A DNA stretch of 17,582 bases from Chryseobacterium sp. UBA6632 (GTDB lineage: Bacteria > Bacteroidota > Bacteroidia > Flavobacteriales > Weeksellaceae). The stretch is from contig DKLU01000091.1 in assembly GCA_002455915.1 (NCBI GenBank), positions 1 to 17,582 of the forward strand. Direction: 5' to 3'. Within the stretch, counting starts at the first letter, position 1. Every line of letters starts with the position of its first letter. Below, piece by piece: positions 1 through 9,600 of the stretch. Under the pieces are notes generated by a model. The model saw nothing but the letters and a program-made list of their open reading frames with translations. It ran no database searches and had not been told where the DNA came from. Both the position numbers and the translations under genes were made by a program.

Positions 1-17
1 TAATTGTGCTTTTTTGG

Positions 18-377
18 TTAATTTAAATGAACATCTTCCAACAAAGAGTCTCTGTACTTTTGCTTGGTTTTAAAATAAAGATAAGCCTGCTCTAGTACAA
101 CTTCCTCTGTTTTAGAATTTAGAATAATTTTTCCTTCATCAGATTCTATATATTTTCCTTTGGGTATTTCGTAAGTAATATCATTGTCGTCTGTGTAAGA
201 AAGGTTGCTTTTCACGTATATGATTTTATTTCCTTCACTGTCATTAAAAATGGACAGACCACTTTTTTTATACTTGATGAAATAAGCTCCTGTAAGGTGA
301 TCTAATAGAATCTTAAGCTTTCCGTCTTCAGATTTTACAATATCTTCAGAGTATATCAAATCAAAAATATTTGTCAT
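18..377 (-). CDS. Small acidic protein of unknown function (119 aa)
   Basis: I do not recognise this protein. It is 119 residues, rich in Asp, Glu, Lys and Ile, with no signal peptide, no membrane segment and no cysteine, so it is probably cytoplasmic. Its alternating hydrophobic and charged pattern (for example GNKIIYVKSNL around residues 49-59, then GKYIES and GKIILNS) suggests a mostly beta fold with a helical C-terminal tail (EQAYLYFKTKQKYRDSL). The ATG at 375-377 is the only sensible start, and a perfect Bacteroidota -7 box lies 87 nt upstream at 464-471. It is on the same strand as the three large surface-protein genes but is separated from them by 303 nt and a terminator, so it is a separate transcription unit. 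It could be an immunity or accessory protein, but nothing shows this. Confidence 0.7.
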   Translation of the reverse strand: MTNIFDLIYSEDIVKSEDGKLKILLDHLTGAYFIKYKKSGLSIFNDSEGNKIIYVKSNLSYTDDNDITYEIPKGKYIESDEGKIILNSKTEEVVLEQAYLYFKTKQKYRDSLLEDVHLN

Positions 378-463
378 GATAAGAAGATGTTGAATGATGA
401 ATAGAAAGTTTCGCGTAGGTTGAATGGTTGAGTATCATAATTTTTATCATTTGGTTAATATCC

Positions 464-471
464 CAAATATA
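464..471 (-). promoter_or_regulatory. Bacteroidota -7 box for the small acidic protein gene
   Basis: On the minus strand this reads TATATTTG, a perfect match to the Bacteroidota -7 consensus TAnnTTTG. It would give a leader of about 80 nt before the start at 377. No clear -33 TTTG/TTG is visible at the usual spacing. Confidence 0.5.
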
Positions 472-549
472 GGAAATATGAGGTGTGGTCGCGAGCTTTG
501 TTTTTGTTTAGCGATGGTAATTCGTTACTTTATAATAAATTGGGAATTG

Positions 550-570
550 ATATTTTGTGATACAAAATAT
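550..570. repeat. AT-rich perfect inverted repeat, 9-bp arms
   Basis: The left arm ATATTTTGT (550-558) and right arm ACAAAATAT (562-570) are exact reverse complements around the 3-nt centre GAT. A further partial copy, AATATTTTG, follows at 580-588. It could be a regulator-binding palindrome, but in DNA this AT-rich it may be chance. Confidence 0.3.
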
Positions 571-631
571 TTAATGTAAAATATTTTGAAATTTTAAATA
601 ATCCTGAAGTGATAAATCATGTATAAATGCA

Positions 632-659
632 AAAACCACGATAATAAAATCGTGGTTTT
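632..659 (-). terminator. Intrinsic terminator of surface-protein gene 1
   Basis: An 11-bp perfect stem (AAAACCACGAT, 632-642, with ATCGTGGTTTT, 649-659) encloses a 6-nt loop. It lies 21 nt after the stop codon of the 681-3539 gene, and the minus-strand transcript ends in a run of U. The stem is almost identical to the terminator at 3641-3670. Confidence 0.8.
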
Positions 660-680
660 GTATAAATGTTGTTGATATTT

Positions 681-3539
681 TTAATCTCTGTTTTTAACTA
701 AAATCCAGCCTGTGAATTTTATCGGTGTTAATTGTTTGTTGGGCTCATTCCAGCCTACTTCATACCAATAACTTCCGGTAGAGATTTTCTTTGTACCAAT
801 GGTTCCGTCCCATTTGTAATTGTTGGATTTATCTCCTTGATAAATTTTCGATCCGTATCGATCAAAAATATTGAAGACAAGATTCTTTTTTCCTGCCAGA
901 GAAGAATAATCAAGAATATCATTCACGCCATCGCCATTAGGAGTGATTACGTTGATGATGTTTGGATTTGTATAATCTACAGTTACAGGATTGCAATTGT
1001 AAGAATCTTTTACATATACTGTACCTGTACCTCTCGGAATTTCTGCAAATACATTAGAATCCTGCCAATGAATATTGTCTATTGAATATTGATAAGGCGC
1101 CGTTCCTCCGATTACACTCACCGTAAGATTTGTGGTTGAAATTTCAAGATTTGTAATAACGGGTTGCTCCGCAGGATATACTTTTACGGTTTGTCTTGTG
1201 ATGCAGTCTCCTGTTTTCAGATTTACCCAATAAACACCTACGCCTACATTCGAGATTGATGGAGTTGTAGCACCAGTGCTCCATTGATATCCGTTGAAAT
1301 CAGGGCCAGCGTCTAATGTAGTGGTATCTTCCATACAGATTACTTTATCGGTTAAAACTGTAGATTTTACAGGCGGAAGTACTGTCAAAGTAACCTCTGC
1401 AATTCTGTAACAGCCTTGTGCATTGGTCACTTTTACATAAGCCACTCCGTTTGGTGCGATGTAGTTCACAGGATCCGGAATTTCATTGGTTCCGTTGTGT
1501 GCATCGGTAGGAGAGGGATAATATTTTTTTGTGATTCCAGTTTGTGAAGTTACACTTGCAACAGTAAGGTTGAATACAGCTGTTGCCGGATTCGATTCTA
1601 TAAAACAAGATCTCAATGCTGCATTGGTAACGATCGGACTTTCAGAAACAGTTAAATTTAAAGTCACTTCTTCACAATCTGTAAACTCAGGATCATTTCC
1701 GCAGAATTTATAAACAAATGAATCGGGACCAAAATATCCAAAGTTGGGTGCATAGCTAATTACTCCGTTGGTAGGATCGATCACTGCATTCCCATTTGCC
1801 GGAGGTGTAATGATAACCACCGATCCCGGAACATAAGATTGAGTTGAATTTGTAAACTGTGGAACAATTGTTTTAACGCCCTCACAAACGGTATCGTTGG
1901 TTGTTGTTTCCGTTAAACAGGTAAATACTTTATAGACGGGAGTTGTAACCGGCGGACAAGTGCCTACCGTAATTTTAACTACATAATTTCCTGATTGTGT
2001 TGGAACATAAGAGTTTGAAGTTGCTCCCGGAATTGGATTATTATTTCGGTACCATTGATAAGATTCAAAACTATCATCTACTTCAAGGATAATTCCCGGA
2101 ATACAATCTCCGGTTTGTTTAGCAATGACCGGAATTGATGAAAACCCTGCGAAATAACCGCCATAGCCTACAACACCACTTCCTCCGGAAATACCTGCTG
2201 TTACAGCTTTAGATGAAGTAATCGTCATATTTCCAGTAACATTCGGAACTGAATAAGAAACCCATGATGAAGTTCCCAATACAGGATAAGGGCCTTGTGT
2301 GGCAGGAGGAGTTCCGTTGTTTACTGTAACCACGGCGCCCGCTTCTGTAAGGATATTTAATTTAACATTATTGGTGGTTGGCGGAAGAATATTAATCATT
2401 CCGATTTCATCAATTTTTCTTGGTAAATAGCAATTCAAAGGTGGAATATAATTGAACCCGATGGTTGCATTGCTGGTTGCTACACCTGCAAGAAGCTGAT
2501 ACACATATACATTTTTCGAGGTTTTAATATACATGTTGTAATGATCATTTCCTTGATTAATGTAATTGTTATTGTTGGTTTTATTTACCCTATAATATTC
2601 ACCTTCATTAAGAACGTAAACGGGAGTAGTTGCATTATTAATGTAAACTTCCGTTCCGTCTTCGGTGGCAACGATAAGGGCGTCTTCCATTTTCTCGTTG
2701 ATGTTACCATTTCCTTTTACGACTACGAATTCATTTCCAAGTCGATCAACAGGTACAGATTGATCCATTACAATATCAGAACCGTCCCAATATCCTCCCG
2801 CAGGATCGATGGCAAATTGTCCGTTAAAGTTTCCATTGGTCACGGAAATAGGTTTGTTCGATTCTATTTTAGCTCCAATAAAACCATCTTTGTTTCCAGT
2901 TTTATTACTGATACCTTCAATAATATAAGATTGCCCTTTGTTAAGAGTAAATGTTAGGGTAGGTGTTGTTAACCCTGTGTTTCCATTGGTAAAAACAACT
3001 TCAGCAGCATAGTCTGAAACCGTAACGGTTGTGTTGTCTTCCGTTGCTAAAATTCCGGTAGTGAAATTAAGTAAAGGATTGGTTGAGGATACCTGGATAT
3101 CTTCTATAGGTGAAACAACGGCATAAAATTTTGTTCCGATGCCTGCTTTACCTTTCGAAGTGAGAATCTCGCCGTGACTGCTTACTGAAAACCTGAAGGT
3201 CACAAAATAGGGTTTTGCTCCTTTTGTATACAATCCTTTGTTGATCGGGTGAAAAAGATCCGATGTGGCAGAAGTAATCATATTATTAAGCGGAACAGAA
3301 AAGGTCTGCGGATTTCCTTTACTGATGGTAACGGTTCCGATGACATTGTTGTTACTGTAGATTTCTACCGGAAAAGGGGTGGTAGAATCTGTTGAAAAAT
3401 AGAGTGCCTGTTGAGGACTGCTCAGTACTGCAGTTCTTGCTGCCATAGGGGCAAACCAGTGCTCTGTGTCTCTTTGTGCATACAAAGAGAGTGGTATTGA
3501 TAACAGTATCAATACTAAACTTTGTAAAAGTTTTTTCAT
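681..3539 (-). CDS. T9SS-secreted surface protein 1: IgGFc-binding-like N-terminus, Ig-like modules, gliding-motility C-terminal domain (952 aa)
   Basis: This is a large exported protein, probably a surface adhesin. Residues 1-21 are a signal peptide (MKKLLQSL..., cut before Gln22 at YA|Q). Residues 23-475 resemble the IgGFc-binding-protein N-terminal domain, with HWFAPM, ATEDNTTVT, MDQSVPVDRLGNEF and YGGYFAGFSS shared by its two neighbours. Residues 480-541 look Ig/PKD-like (YQWYRNN). Residues 550-633 are cadherin-like, with PPANGNAVIDPTNGVISYAP and DSFVYKFC. About 730-790 is a second Ig-like unit (LDAGPDFNGYQWSTGATT), and 795-850 is a SprB-like repeat (GGTAPYQYSID). Residues 860-952 are the gliding-motility-associated type B T9SS C-terminal domain (ITPNGDGVND to GWILVKNRD). 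An in-frame ATG further upstream (3656) is rejected because the -7 box at 3564-3571 lies downstream of it and the signal peptide begins at 3539. The ligand is unknown. Confidence 0.9.
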   Translation of the reverse strand: MKKLLQSLVLILLSIPLSLYAQRDTEHWFAPMAARTAVLSSPQQALYFSTDSTTPFPVEIYSNNNVIGTVTISKGNPQTFSVPLNNMITSATSDLFHPINKGLYTKGAKPYFVTFRFSVSSHGEILTSKGKAGIGTKFYAVVSPIEDIQVSSTNPLLNFTTGILATEDNTTVTVSDYAAEVVFTNGNTGLTTPTLTFTLNKGQSYIIEGISNKTGNKDGFIGAKIESNKPISVTNGNFNGQFAIDPAGGYWDGSDIVMDQSVPVDRLGNEFVVVKGNGNINEKMEDALIVATEDGTEVYINNATTPVYVLNEGEYYRVNKTNNNNYINQGNDHYNMYIKTSKNVYVYQLLAGVATSNATIGFNYIPPLNCYLPRKIDEIGMINILPPTTNNVKLNILTEAGAVVTVNNGTPPATQGPYPVLGTSSWVSYSVPNVTGNMTITSSKAVTAGISGGSGVVGYGGYFAGFSSIPVIAKQTGDCIPGIILEVDDSFESYQWYRNNNPIPGATSNSYVPTQSGNYVVKITVGTCPPVTTPVYKVFTCLTETTTNDTVCEGVKTIVPQFTNSTQSYVPGSVVIITPPANGNAVIDPTNGVISYAPNFGYFGPDSFVYKFCGNDPEFTDCEEVTLNLTVSESPIVTNAALRSCFIESNPATAVFNLTVASVTSQTGITKKYYPSPTDAHNGTNEIPDPVNYIAPNGVAYVKVTNAQGCYRIAEVTLTVLPPVKSTVLTDKVICMEDTTTLDAGPDFNGYQWSTGATTPSISNVGVGVYWVNLKTGDCITRQTVKVYPAEQPVITNLEISTTNLTVSVIGGTAPYQYSIDNIHWQDSNVFAEIPRGTGTVYVKDSYNCNPVTVDYTNPNIINVITPNGDGVNDILDYSSLAGKKNLVFNIFDRYGSKIYQGDKSNNYKWDGTIGTKKISTGSYWYEVGWNEPNKQLTPIKFTGWILVKNRD

Positions 3540-3563
3540 AAACGTGGGAATTAAGGATTGCCA

Positions 3564-3571
3564 CAAAAATA
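3564..3571 (-). promoter_or_regulatory. -7 box of surface-protein gene 1
   Basis: The minus strand reads TATTTTTG, a perfect TAnnTTTG match, 24 nt before the ATG at 3539. The same octamer at nearly the same distance, in similar flanking sequence, precedes paralogue 2 (6614-6621). This box decides the start codon, because the longer in-frame start would lie upstream of transcription initiation. Confidence 0.6.
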
Positions 3572-3640
3572 ATATATTATTTAGAATGAATAGAAAATTA
3601 TTTCGAAATAATTTTAAAATATTCATAAAAAAGGCAATAA

Positions 3641-3670
3641 AAAACCACGATTCCAAAAAATCGTGGTTTT
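3641..3670 (-). terminator. Intrinsic terminator of surface-protein gene 2
   Basis: A 12-bp perfect stem (AAAACCACGATT, 3641-3652, with AATCGTGGTTTT, 3659-3670) encloses a 6-nt loop, followed on the minus strand by six U. It lies 19 nt after the stop of the 3690-6590 gene. It shares an 11-bp stem (AAAACCACGAT) with the terminator at 632-659. Confidence 0.85.
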
Positions 3671-3689
3671 AAATATTATTTTACTTTTA

Positions 3690-6590
3690 CTAATCGATAT
3701 TTTTTACAAGAATCCAACCTGTATATTTTATTGGTGTCTTTTGCTTATTTGGCTCATTCCAAGTAATGTGATACCAGTAAGTGCCTGTAACAATCTTTTT
3801 ATCGTAATGTCTACCGTCCCAAGTATAATTATTGAATTTATCTCCCGTAAATATCTTGTTACCGTATCTGTCATACACTACGAATACCAGATTATCTTTA
3901 TAGCCTAATTCTCTATAGTCAATCACATCATTTACATTATCTCCGTTCGGAGTAATAGCATTAACTAAATTCGGAACCGTAACTTCTACCGAAATAGGCG
4001 TACAGCTGTAAGAATCTTTCACATAGAATGTGTGCTGACCTCTCGACAATCCTGTAAATACATTAGAGTCTTGCCAGTTGGCGATTCCATCTACGGAATA
4101 TTTATAAGGTGGCGTTCCTCCGTTTACAATTACCGTAGCCGTATTGTTGGTAATTTCAATCTGAGTAATTACAGGATCCGGTGCTTTTTTAATGTTAACA
4201 ACCTGAGTAATAAAACATCCGTTTTTACCTAAAATTACAGTATACTGACCAGGGCTTACACCACTGATTCCTGAAGTTGTAGCGCCTGTATTCCATTGGT
4301 AAGAATCATATCCAGGACCTGCGTCGATGTTTGTTCTTGCATCAATACAGATAAACTGATCTACCAATAGAGGTGATTTTTTAATTGGTTTTGCTACCAA
4401 TGTAATGATGGCGTTTGCTGTACAGCCTTCGTTGGTTGTTACTTTCACATATACAGTTCCACTTAAAGACTGATAATGTACAGGATCTGTAATCATATTG
4501 GTTCCTGTTGTCAGGTGAGCCATTGTCTTGTAGAATTGTTTTGTCACCAAAGGATAATCTGTAACCGGAGCTGTTGTTAAATCAAACTCAGCATAAGGGT
4601 TGGTATCGTATTGGCAAGCTTCAATCGTAACATCTTTAATAACGAAAGGAACTACATTTAGGTTTAAAGTTACTTCTTCACAGTCTGTGAATTGTGCATT
4701 ATTTCCGCAGAATTTAAAAACAATTTTATCAGGGCCTAAATACCCGGGATTTGGGGTGTAAGTGATAATGCCAGTAGAAGCATTTAGTGCGGCACTTCCC
4801 TTGGTTGGTGGTGTAAGTATTGTTACTGTACTTGCAACTGGGGTTTGTGTAGAGTTTGTAAAGGTAGGAGTAATAATGGTTGTTCCGCAAATCGTAAGTG
4901 TTTTAGTAGTTGTCATAAGACAGGTATACACTTTGTAAATTGGCGTTGTTACTGGCGGGCAAGTTCCCATTGTTACCTTTACTGTAAAATCTCCAGATTG
5001 TGTAGGAGTATAAGTATTAGTCGTAGCACCCGGTATAGCCACTCCGTTTCTGAACCATTGGTAAGTTTCGTAGCTGTCGTCTACCTCAAGTACAAGACCA
5101 GGTACACATTCTCCTGTTTTTTTGGTAATTACAGGAATTGAAGAGAAACCTGCAAAATATCCTCCATATCCTACAGCTCCACTACCTCCAGCGATACCTG
5201 CAGTAACAGCTTTAGTAGAAGCTACTGTCATATTTCCTGTCGCATTCGGAACAGAATAAGATACCCAAGCAGTTGTTCCTGTTATAGGGTAAGGCCCTTG
5301 TGTGGGTGGTAGCTGAACATCATTTACAGTAACTGTAGCTCCCGCTTCTGTAATAATATTTAATTTTACAGTATTGGTAGTTGGAGGTAAAATATTTACC
5401 ATGGCAATTTCATCGATTTTTCTTGGTAAAAAGCAATTCAATGGTGGAATATAGTTGAATCCTTCTGTTGCATTGTAGTTTGGAAGACCAGCAAGAAGTT
5501 GATATACATATGCATTTTTAGATGTTTTAATGCGCATATTATAATGTCCATTTCCTTGATCAATATATCTGTTGATAAATGTACCGCCTGCCCCTTCGCT
5601 TACACGAAACCATTCTCCTTCATTAAGAGTCGCTAAAGGTAAACCAGAATCATTTACATAAACTTCCGTATTATTTTCGGTGGCAACAATTAATGCATCT
5701 TCCACACCATCCGTAATATTACCATTACCTTTTACTAGAGCAAATTCGTTCCCTAATCTATCGGTAGGAACCGATTGATCCATCACAATATCTGTTCCAG
5801 AAAAACCTCCTGGAGGTGATAATGCAAATTGGCCATTAAAGTTTCCGTTAGTAACAGAGATGGGTTTATCAGCTTCTATTTTTGATCCAATAAAGCCAGT
5901 TTGATTAGCAGAGGTGGTGCCAGGGATCTGGCCTTCAATAATGTATGACTCTCCTCTGTTAAGATTTACGGTCATCGATGGGTTTGTAGCTCCCGTCGTT
6001 CCATTAGAAAACTGAACTCCTGGAGCATATCCTGAAATTGTAACAGTTGTATTGTCTTCTGTAGCAATAATTCCCGCTGTGAAATTTAGATAAGTAGCAG
6101 ATGTTAATCCTGTTACAGGGCTTGTCACGGCATAAAACTTCTTTCCTAATGCAGCTTTACCTTTAGAGGTAAGAATTTCACCATGACTGCTAACCGAAAA
6201 TCTGTAATTTACAAAATAGGGTTTTTCTCCATGGGTATAAATTCCTTTATTTACCTTAGTAAACATTTCTCCACTGGCAGATGTTACCATGGTTGTTCCC
6301 ATCGTTACACCAGGTATAGCAGGGGTAGCCGGAAAGTTGAAAACTTGAGGATCACCTTTCTTAATAGTAACAGTACCAATGATTACGCTGTTTCCTGATG
6401 CATTATTAGTGTAAATATTTACATCAAAAGGCGTTACTGAATCCGTGGAAAAATATAATCCTTGATAAAAGGATATGAGAGCCGATGATTTTGCAGCCAT
6501 TGGAGCAAACCAATGGTCTGTATCTCTTTGTGCAAAGAGCGTTTTAGTTGTTAAAAAAACTAATACTAAACTAAGTAGAAATCTTTTCAT
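3690..6590 (-). CDS. T9SS-secreted surface protein 2, close paralogue of protein 1 (966 aa)
   Basis: This has the same architecture as the 681-3539 product and is its closest relative in the window. Residues 1-20 are a signal peptide (MKRFLLSLVLVFLTTKTLFA|Q). The IgGFc-binding-like part runs to about residue 480 (HWFAPMAAK, ATEDNTTVTISGY, MDQSVPTDRLGNEF, YGGYFAGFSSIP). It is followed by an Ig/PKD-like module (YETYQWFRNG), a cadherin-like module (TPPTKGSAALNASTGIITYT, then DKIVFKFCGN) and an Ig-like unit (IDAGPGYDSYQWNTGATT). Next comes a SprB-like unit (GGTPPYKYSVDG), and residues 874-966 are the type B T9SS C-terminal domain (ITPNGDNVND to GWILVKNID). The start at 6590 is preferred over an in-frame ATG at 6677 because the latter lies upstream of the -7 box at 6614-6621 and would overlap the gene upstream. 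Secretion by T9SS and gliding-machinery-type surface display follow from the family; the ligand is unknown. Confidence 0.9.
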   Translation of the reverse strand: MKRFLLSLVLVFLTTKTLFAQRDTDHWFAPMAAKSSALISFYQGLYFSTDSVTPFDVNIYTNNASGNSVIIGTVTIKKGDPQVFNFPATPAIPGVTMGTTMVTSASGEMFTKVNKGIYTHGEKPYFVNYRFSVSSHGEILTSKGKAALGKKFYAVTSPVTGLTSATYLNFTAGIIATEDNTTVTISGYAPGVQFSNGTTGATNPSMTVNLNRGESYIIEGQIPGTTSANQTGFIGSKIEADKPISVTNGNFNGQFALSPPGGFSGTDIVMDQSVPTDRLGNEFALVKGNGNITDGVEDALIVATENNTEVYVNDSGLPLATLNEGEWFRVSEGAGGTFINRYIDQGNGHYNMRIKTSKNAYVYQLLAGLPNYNATEGFNYIPPLNCFLPRKIDEIAMVNILPPTTNTVKLNIITEAGATVTVNDVQLPPTQGPYPITGTTAWVSYSVPNATGNMTVASTKAVTAGIAGGSGAVGYGGYFAGFSSIPVITKKTGECVPGLVLEVDDSYETYQWFRNGVAIPGATTNTYTPTQSGDFTVKVTMGTCPPVTTPIYKVYTCLMTTTKTLTICGTTIITPTFTNSTQTPVASTVTILTPPTKGSAALNASTGIITYTPNPGYLGPDKIVFKFCGNNAQFTDCEEVTLNLNVVPFVIKDVTIEACQYDTNPYAEFDLTTAPVTDYPLVTKQFYKTMAHLTTGTNMITDPVHYQSLSGTVYVKVTTNEGCTANAIITLVAKPIKKSPLLVDQFICIDARTNIDAGPGYDSYQWNTGATTSGISGVSPGQYTVILGKNGCFITQVVNIKKAPDPVITQIEITNNTATVIVNGGTPPYKYSVDGIANWQDSNVFTGLSRGQHTFYVKDSYSCTPISVEVTVPNLVNAITPNGDNVNDVIDYRELGYKDNLVFVVYDRYGNKIFTGDKFNNYTWDGRHYDKKIVTGTYWYHITWNEPNKQKTPIKYTGWILVKNID

Positions 6591-6613
6591 ATGATTGGGA
6601 ATTAGGATTTCTA

Positions 6614-6621
6614 CAAAAATA
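6614..6621 (-). promoter_or_regulatory. -7 box of surface-protein gene 2
   Basis: The minus strand reads TATTTTTG (a perfect TAnnTTTG match), 23 nt before the ATG at 6590. The octamer is identical to that of paralogue 1. No standard -33 box is evident. Confidence 0.6.
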
Positions 6622-6652
6622 GCATAATATTTGAAAAGTATTTTAAAAAATA

Positions 6653-6686
6653 TAAAGAATCGTGAAAAATTATTCACGATTCTTTA
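6653..6686 (-). terminator. Terminator of surface-protein gene 3, embedded in its last codons
   Basis: A 14-bp perfect stem (6653-6666 with 6673-6686) encloses a 6-nt loop (6667-6672), with a U-rich tail on the minus-strand side. The 5' arm of the transcript hairpin is made by the final codons, which encode IKNRE, and the TAA stop (6670-6672) sits in the loop. The stem sequence differs from the other two array terminators. Confidence 0.8.
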
Positions 6687-9600
6687 TTAATATCCAGCCT
6701 GAGTATGAAACTGTTAATTTAGTATCCGGTTCTGTCCATTGAAGCACATACCAATAAGTTCCGGTAGGCAAAGTTCTTCCACCTGGCTTTCCGTCCCATG
6801 TATAAACGTTTTTTGGAGATTTATAAACGATAGCTCCGTATCTGTCTGAAACCTCAATGTTTACGTTTTCTTTTATTCTTAATTCAGAATAATCTAAAAC
6901 ATCGTTTATTCCGTCTCCGTTGGGTGTAATTGCATTGATGATGTTAATTACTAAAAATTCTTTAATGAAAGGAAGACATCCATCAGATCCTAAAACATAT
7001 ACTTGATGAGTTCCTCTTGATAATCCCATAAATACGTTTGAGTTTTGATAATCAATACCATTTAAAGAATATCTGTACGGAGGAGTTCCGCCTGTAACGT
7101 GTACTGTGGCAGTATTTCCTGATACTTCAATTTTAGTGATAATAGGAGCCTGAGCCGTATTTACATTTACGTGTTGGCGATATACGCAGCCATTCATTCC
7201 CAAATCTACATAATAACTTCCTGCGCCTGCCAAAATGGTTTGTGTGGTAGCTCCGGTATTCCATTTATAAGAAGTGAAGCCTGTTCCCGCATCTAAAATT
7301 ACTTTATCATCAGAACAAATTACCTGATCATGAAGCGTGCTCGATTTTCTTGGAGATTTAAAATTAACAGTTAAAGTTCCAATATTCGGACAAGCACTTG
7401 CACTTACAAATCGGATGTAATAGATGTTGTTTGAATTAATTGTTTGTGTTGCAGGAATAGCATTCGTTGCATTTTGTGCATTTGCCAGAGAAGTGTAAAA
7501 AGTAAGTGTTATAGTGGGATCTGTGGTAAATAAATTTTTATAATCATTAAGGTTGATGTTTTCAGAACCGTTCAAGTCGTTATCACAAATATCTGTGGTG
7601 GCAGTGTTTGTAATTAAACTGATTTTATTTCCGATGGTGAAATTAATTTGTCCTAAAACAGCCGGGCAATCTCCTGTAGGCGATTCTACTCTTACGTAAA
7701 CGGTTGTATTGGTATTATAATTCCAGTTGGTTGGGATTGTGTTGGTGTTTCCTGCCGTAGCATCAGCTTGTATCAAATAATATTTTACATTAAAGCTTCC
7801 TGCATTATTAACAATTTGTGGAGTTACCGTGGCGAAATTCACAGGAATAATTCCATCAAAATTATCATCACAAATATTTGCGTTAAAATTACTTACATTA
7901 ATATTCGGCGACGGAGAAGCTGATAACGTGATCTGAGCCACTTTTGAACATCCGTATATAGAAGTTACATTCGCATAAATAGTTCCCGTAGGTCCTGTAT
8001 AAGATGCAGGGTTAGTGATTTGACCAGTTAAGTTGGAATTGGTGAAATAATTAACCGTAGCTCCGGGACTTGCGGTAACAACAGCTGAGGTTAAATTATA
8101 CGTTCCGTTTCCTGTTGAATTGGTACAAGACAATAATGTAGCATTCGCTACCTGAAGAACATCTGTATTGATGACAATTTTAAAATATTCAAAGGCAAAA
8201 GGAGTTCCGTTTCCTTGAATATAATAAATAAATGAATCTGTAGTATTTACAGTCGTAGGATTCGGAGTATATGTAATCTGCCCTGTCGTAGGGTTTACTG
8301 TTGCAGTTCCTGAAGTTGGCGCAGAAATAATGCTCGTTAACGAAGGAATAATAGTTTGAGTAGAGCTTGTAAAAGCTGGTGTAATCGTTTTTGTTGAACA
8401 AGAACCGATTGTATAAGTTGTTGTGGTGATTGGCGGACATAAAGTATAGCTATAAATCGCCGTCATCCTTGTTTCACAACTGGTTTTTGTAATTTCACAG
8501 GTGTAATCTCCCGCTCCGTATAATTCTGGATTAATCGAATAAGTTGTCGCCCCCGAAATAGCAACTCCGTTGAAATACCATTGATAGGCATCATAGGTAT
8601 TGTCTACCTCAAGCAAAACTCCGACATAGCAATCCCCCGTTTTAGTGATCGTAGGAACAGAAGAAAATCCTGCGAAATAACCACCATATCCTACCGCACC
8701 GTTACCTGCCGCAATTCCTGCAGTCACAGGTTTGTTTGATCCGATGGTGATATTTCCTGTTACACTTGGGATAGAGTAGGTAACCCAATTAGGATTTCCG
8801 GTTACTGGCGCCGGCCCTGCGCTTGCCTGAATTGGGTTTCCATTAATCGTTACCGCTGCTCCAGTTTGTGTAATGATATTAAGTCTAGTATTAAAAGTGT
8901 CGTTTCCAATTTTATTGATAGAACCAATTTCGTTAATTTCTTTAGGTAAAAAACAGCTCAAAGGCGGAATAAAATTCATACCTCCGGTTGCATACACATT
9001 TCCTGTAGAAGTTCCTGCCAAAAGCTGATAAACGTATACATTATTATTTGCAGAAATACTCATGTTGTAGTTTCCGTTTATCTGGCTGATATAGTTGGTT
9101 CCCTGTACTACGTAATATTGTCCTGCATTTAGCGTAACACTGTTTAAAAGGGTTCCGTTTATGGTAAGTTTGGTGTTATTCACTGTTGCCACTACGACGG
9201 CAGCTTCCATTCCTGAGTTGGCTGGGCCGTTTCCTTTCATCATTACAAAGTCTTTCCCTAATCTTTCTACAGGAACCGACTGATCCATCAAAACATCTAC
9301 GTTGGTACTGTTGAAAGTGGTATAAATACTGTTGAAATTTCCGTTAGTTACAGAAATGGGCTTGTTGGCCGTAATTTTTGCACCTACTAATCCCGTTAAA
9401 TTGTTTGAATTAAGATTACTCTGTGCTTCAATAATATACGATTTACCTTTATTGATGGTAAAAGTTCTTGAAGGCGCTGAAATACCGTCCGAAAAAACAA
9501 CTCCGGGATTATATCCGGATAAAGTTACGGTTGTATTATCTTCTGTAGCCGTAACACCGATGGTTGAGTTTACGTAGGGCTTAGCAGTTGTATTGGGAGC

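Larger units (their letters stand above)
378..680. other. Intergenic region, 303 nt
   Basis: This gap lies between the small acidic protein gene and the first large surface-protein gene, both on the minus strand. It holds the -7 box of the small gene (464-471), an AT-rich perfect palindrome (550-570) and the terminator of the surface-protein gene (632-659). The rest shows no convincing open frame or RNA gene. Confidence 0.6.

Noticed and set aside
2541..2957. Plus-strand open frame of 138 codons inside surface-protein gene 1
   Set aside because: It lies wholly antisense to a clear coding gene with intact domains, and its product shows no recognisable pattern. The other plus-strand open frames in 681-10014 are rejected for the same reason.
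3540..3656. N-terminal extension of surface protein 1 starting at an ATG at 3656
   Set aside because: The extension lies upstream of the perfect -7 box at 3564-3571, contains the terminator-proximal sequence, and places 39 residues before a normal signal peptide. The ATG at 3539 is the real start.
6591..6677. N-terminal extension of surface protein 2 starting at 6677, overlapping gene 3
   Set aside because: It would run through the terminator of gene 3 and its own -7 box. The signal peptide begins at 6590, so there is no real gene overlap.
7355..7905. Repeated sequence in surface protein 3 considered as a CRISPR or DNA repeat array
   Set aside because: The repetition is at protein level only, in diverged modules of about 90 residues, without short identical DNA repeats or spacers.
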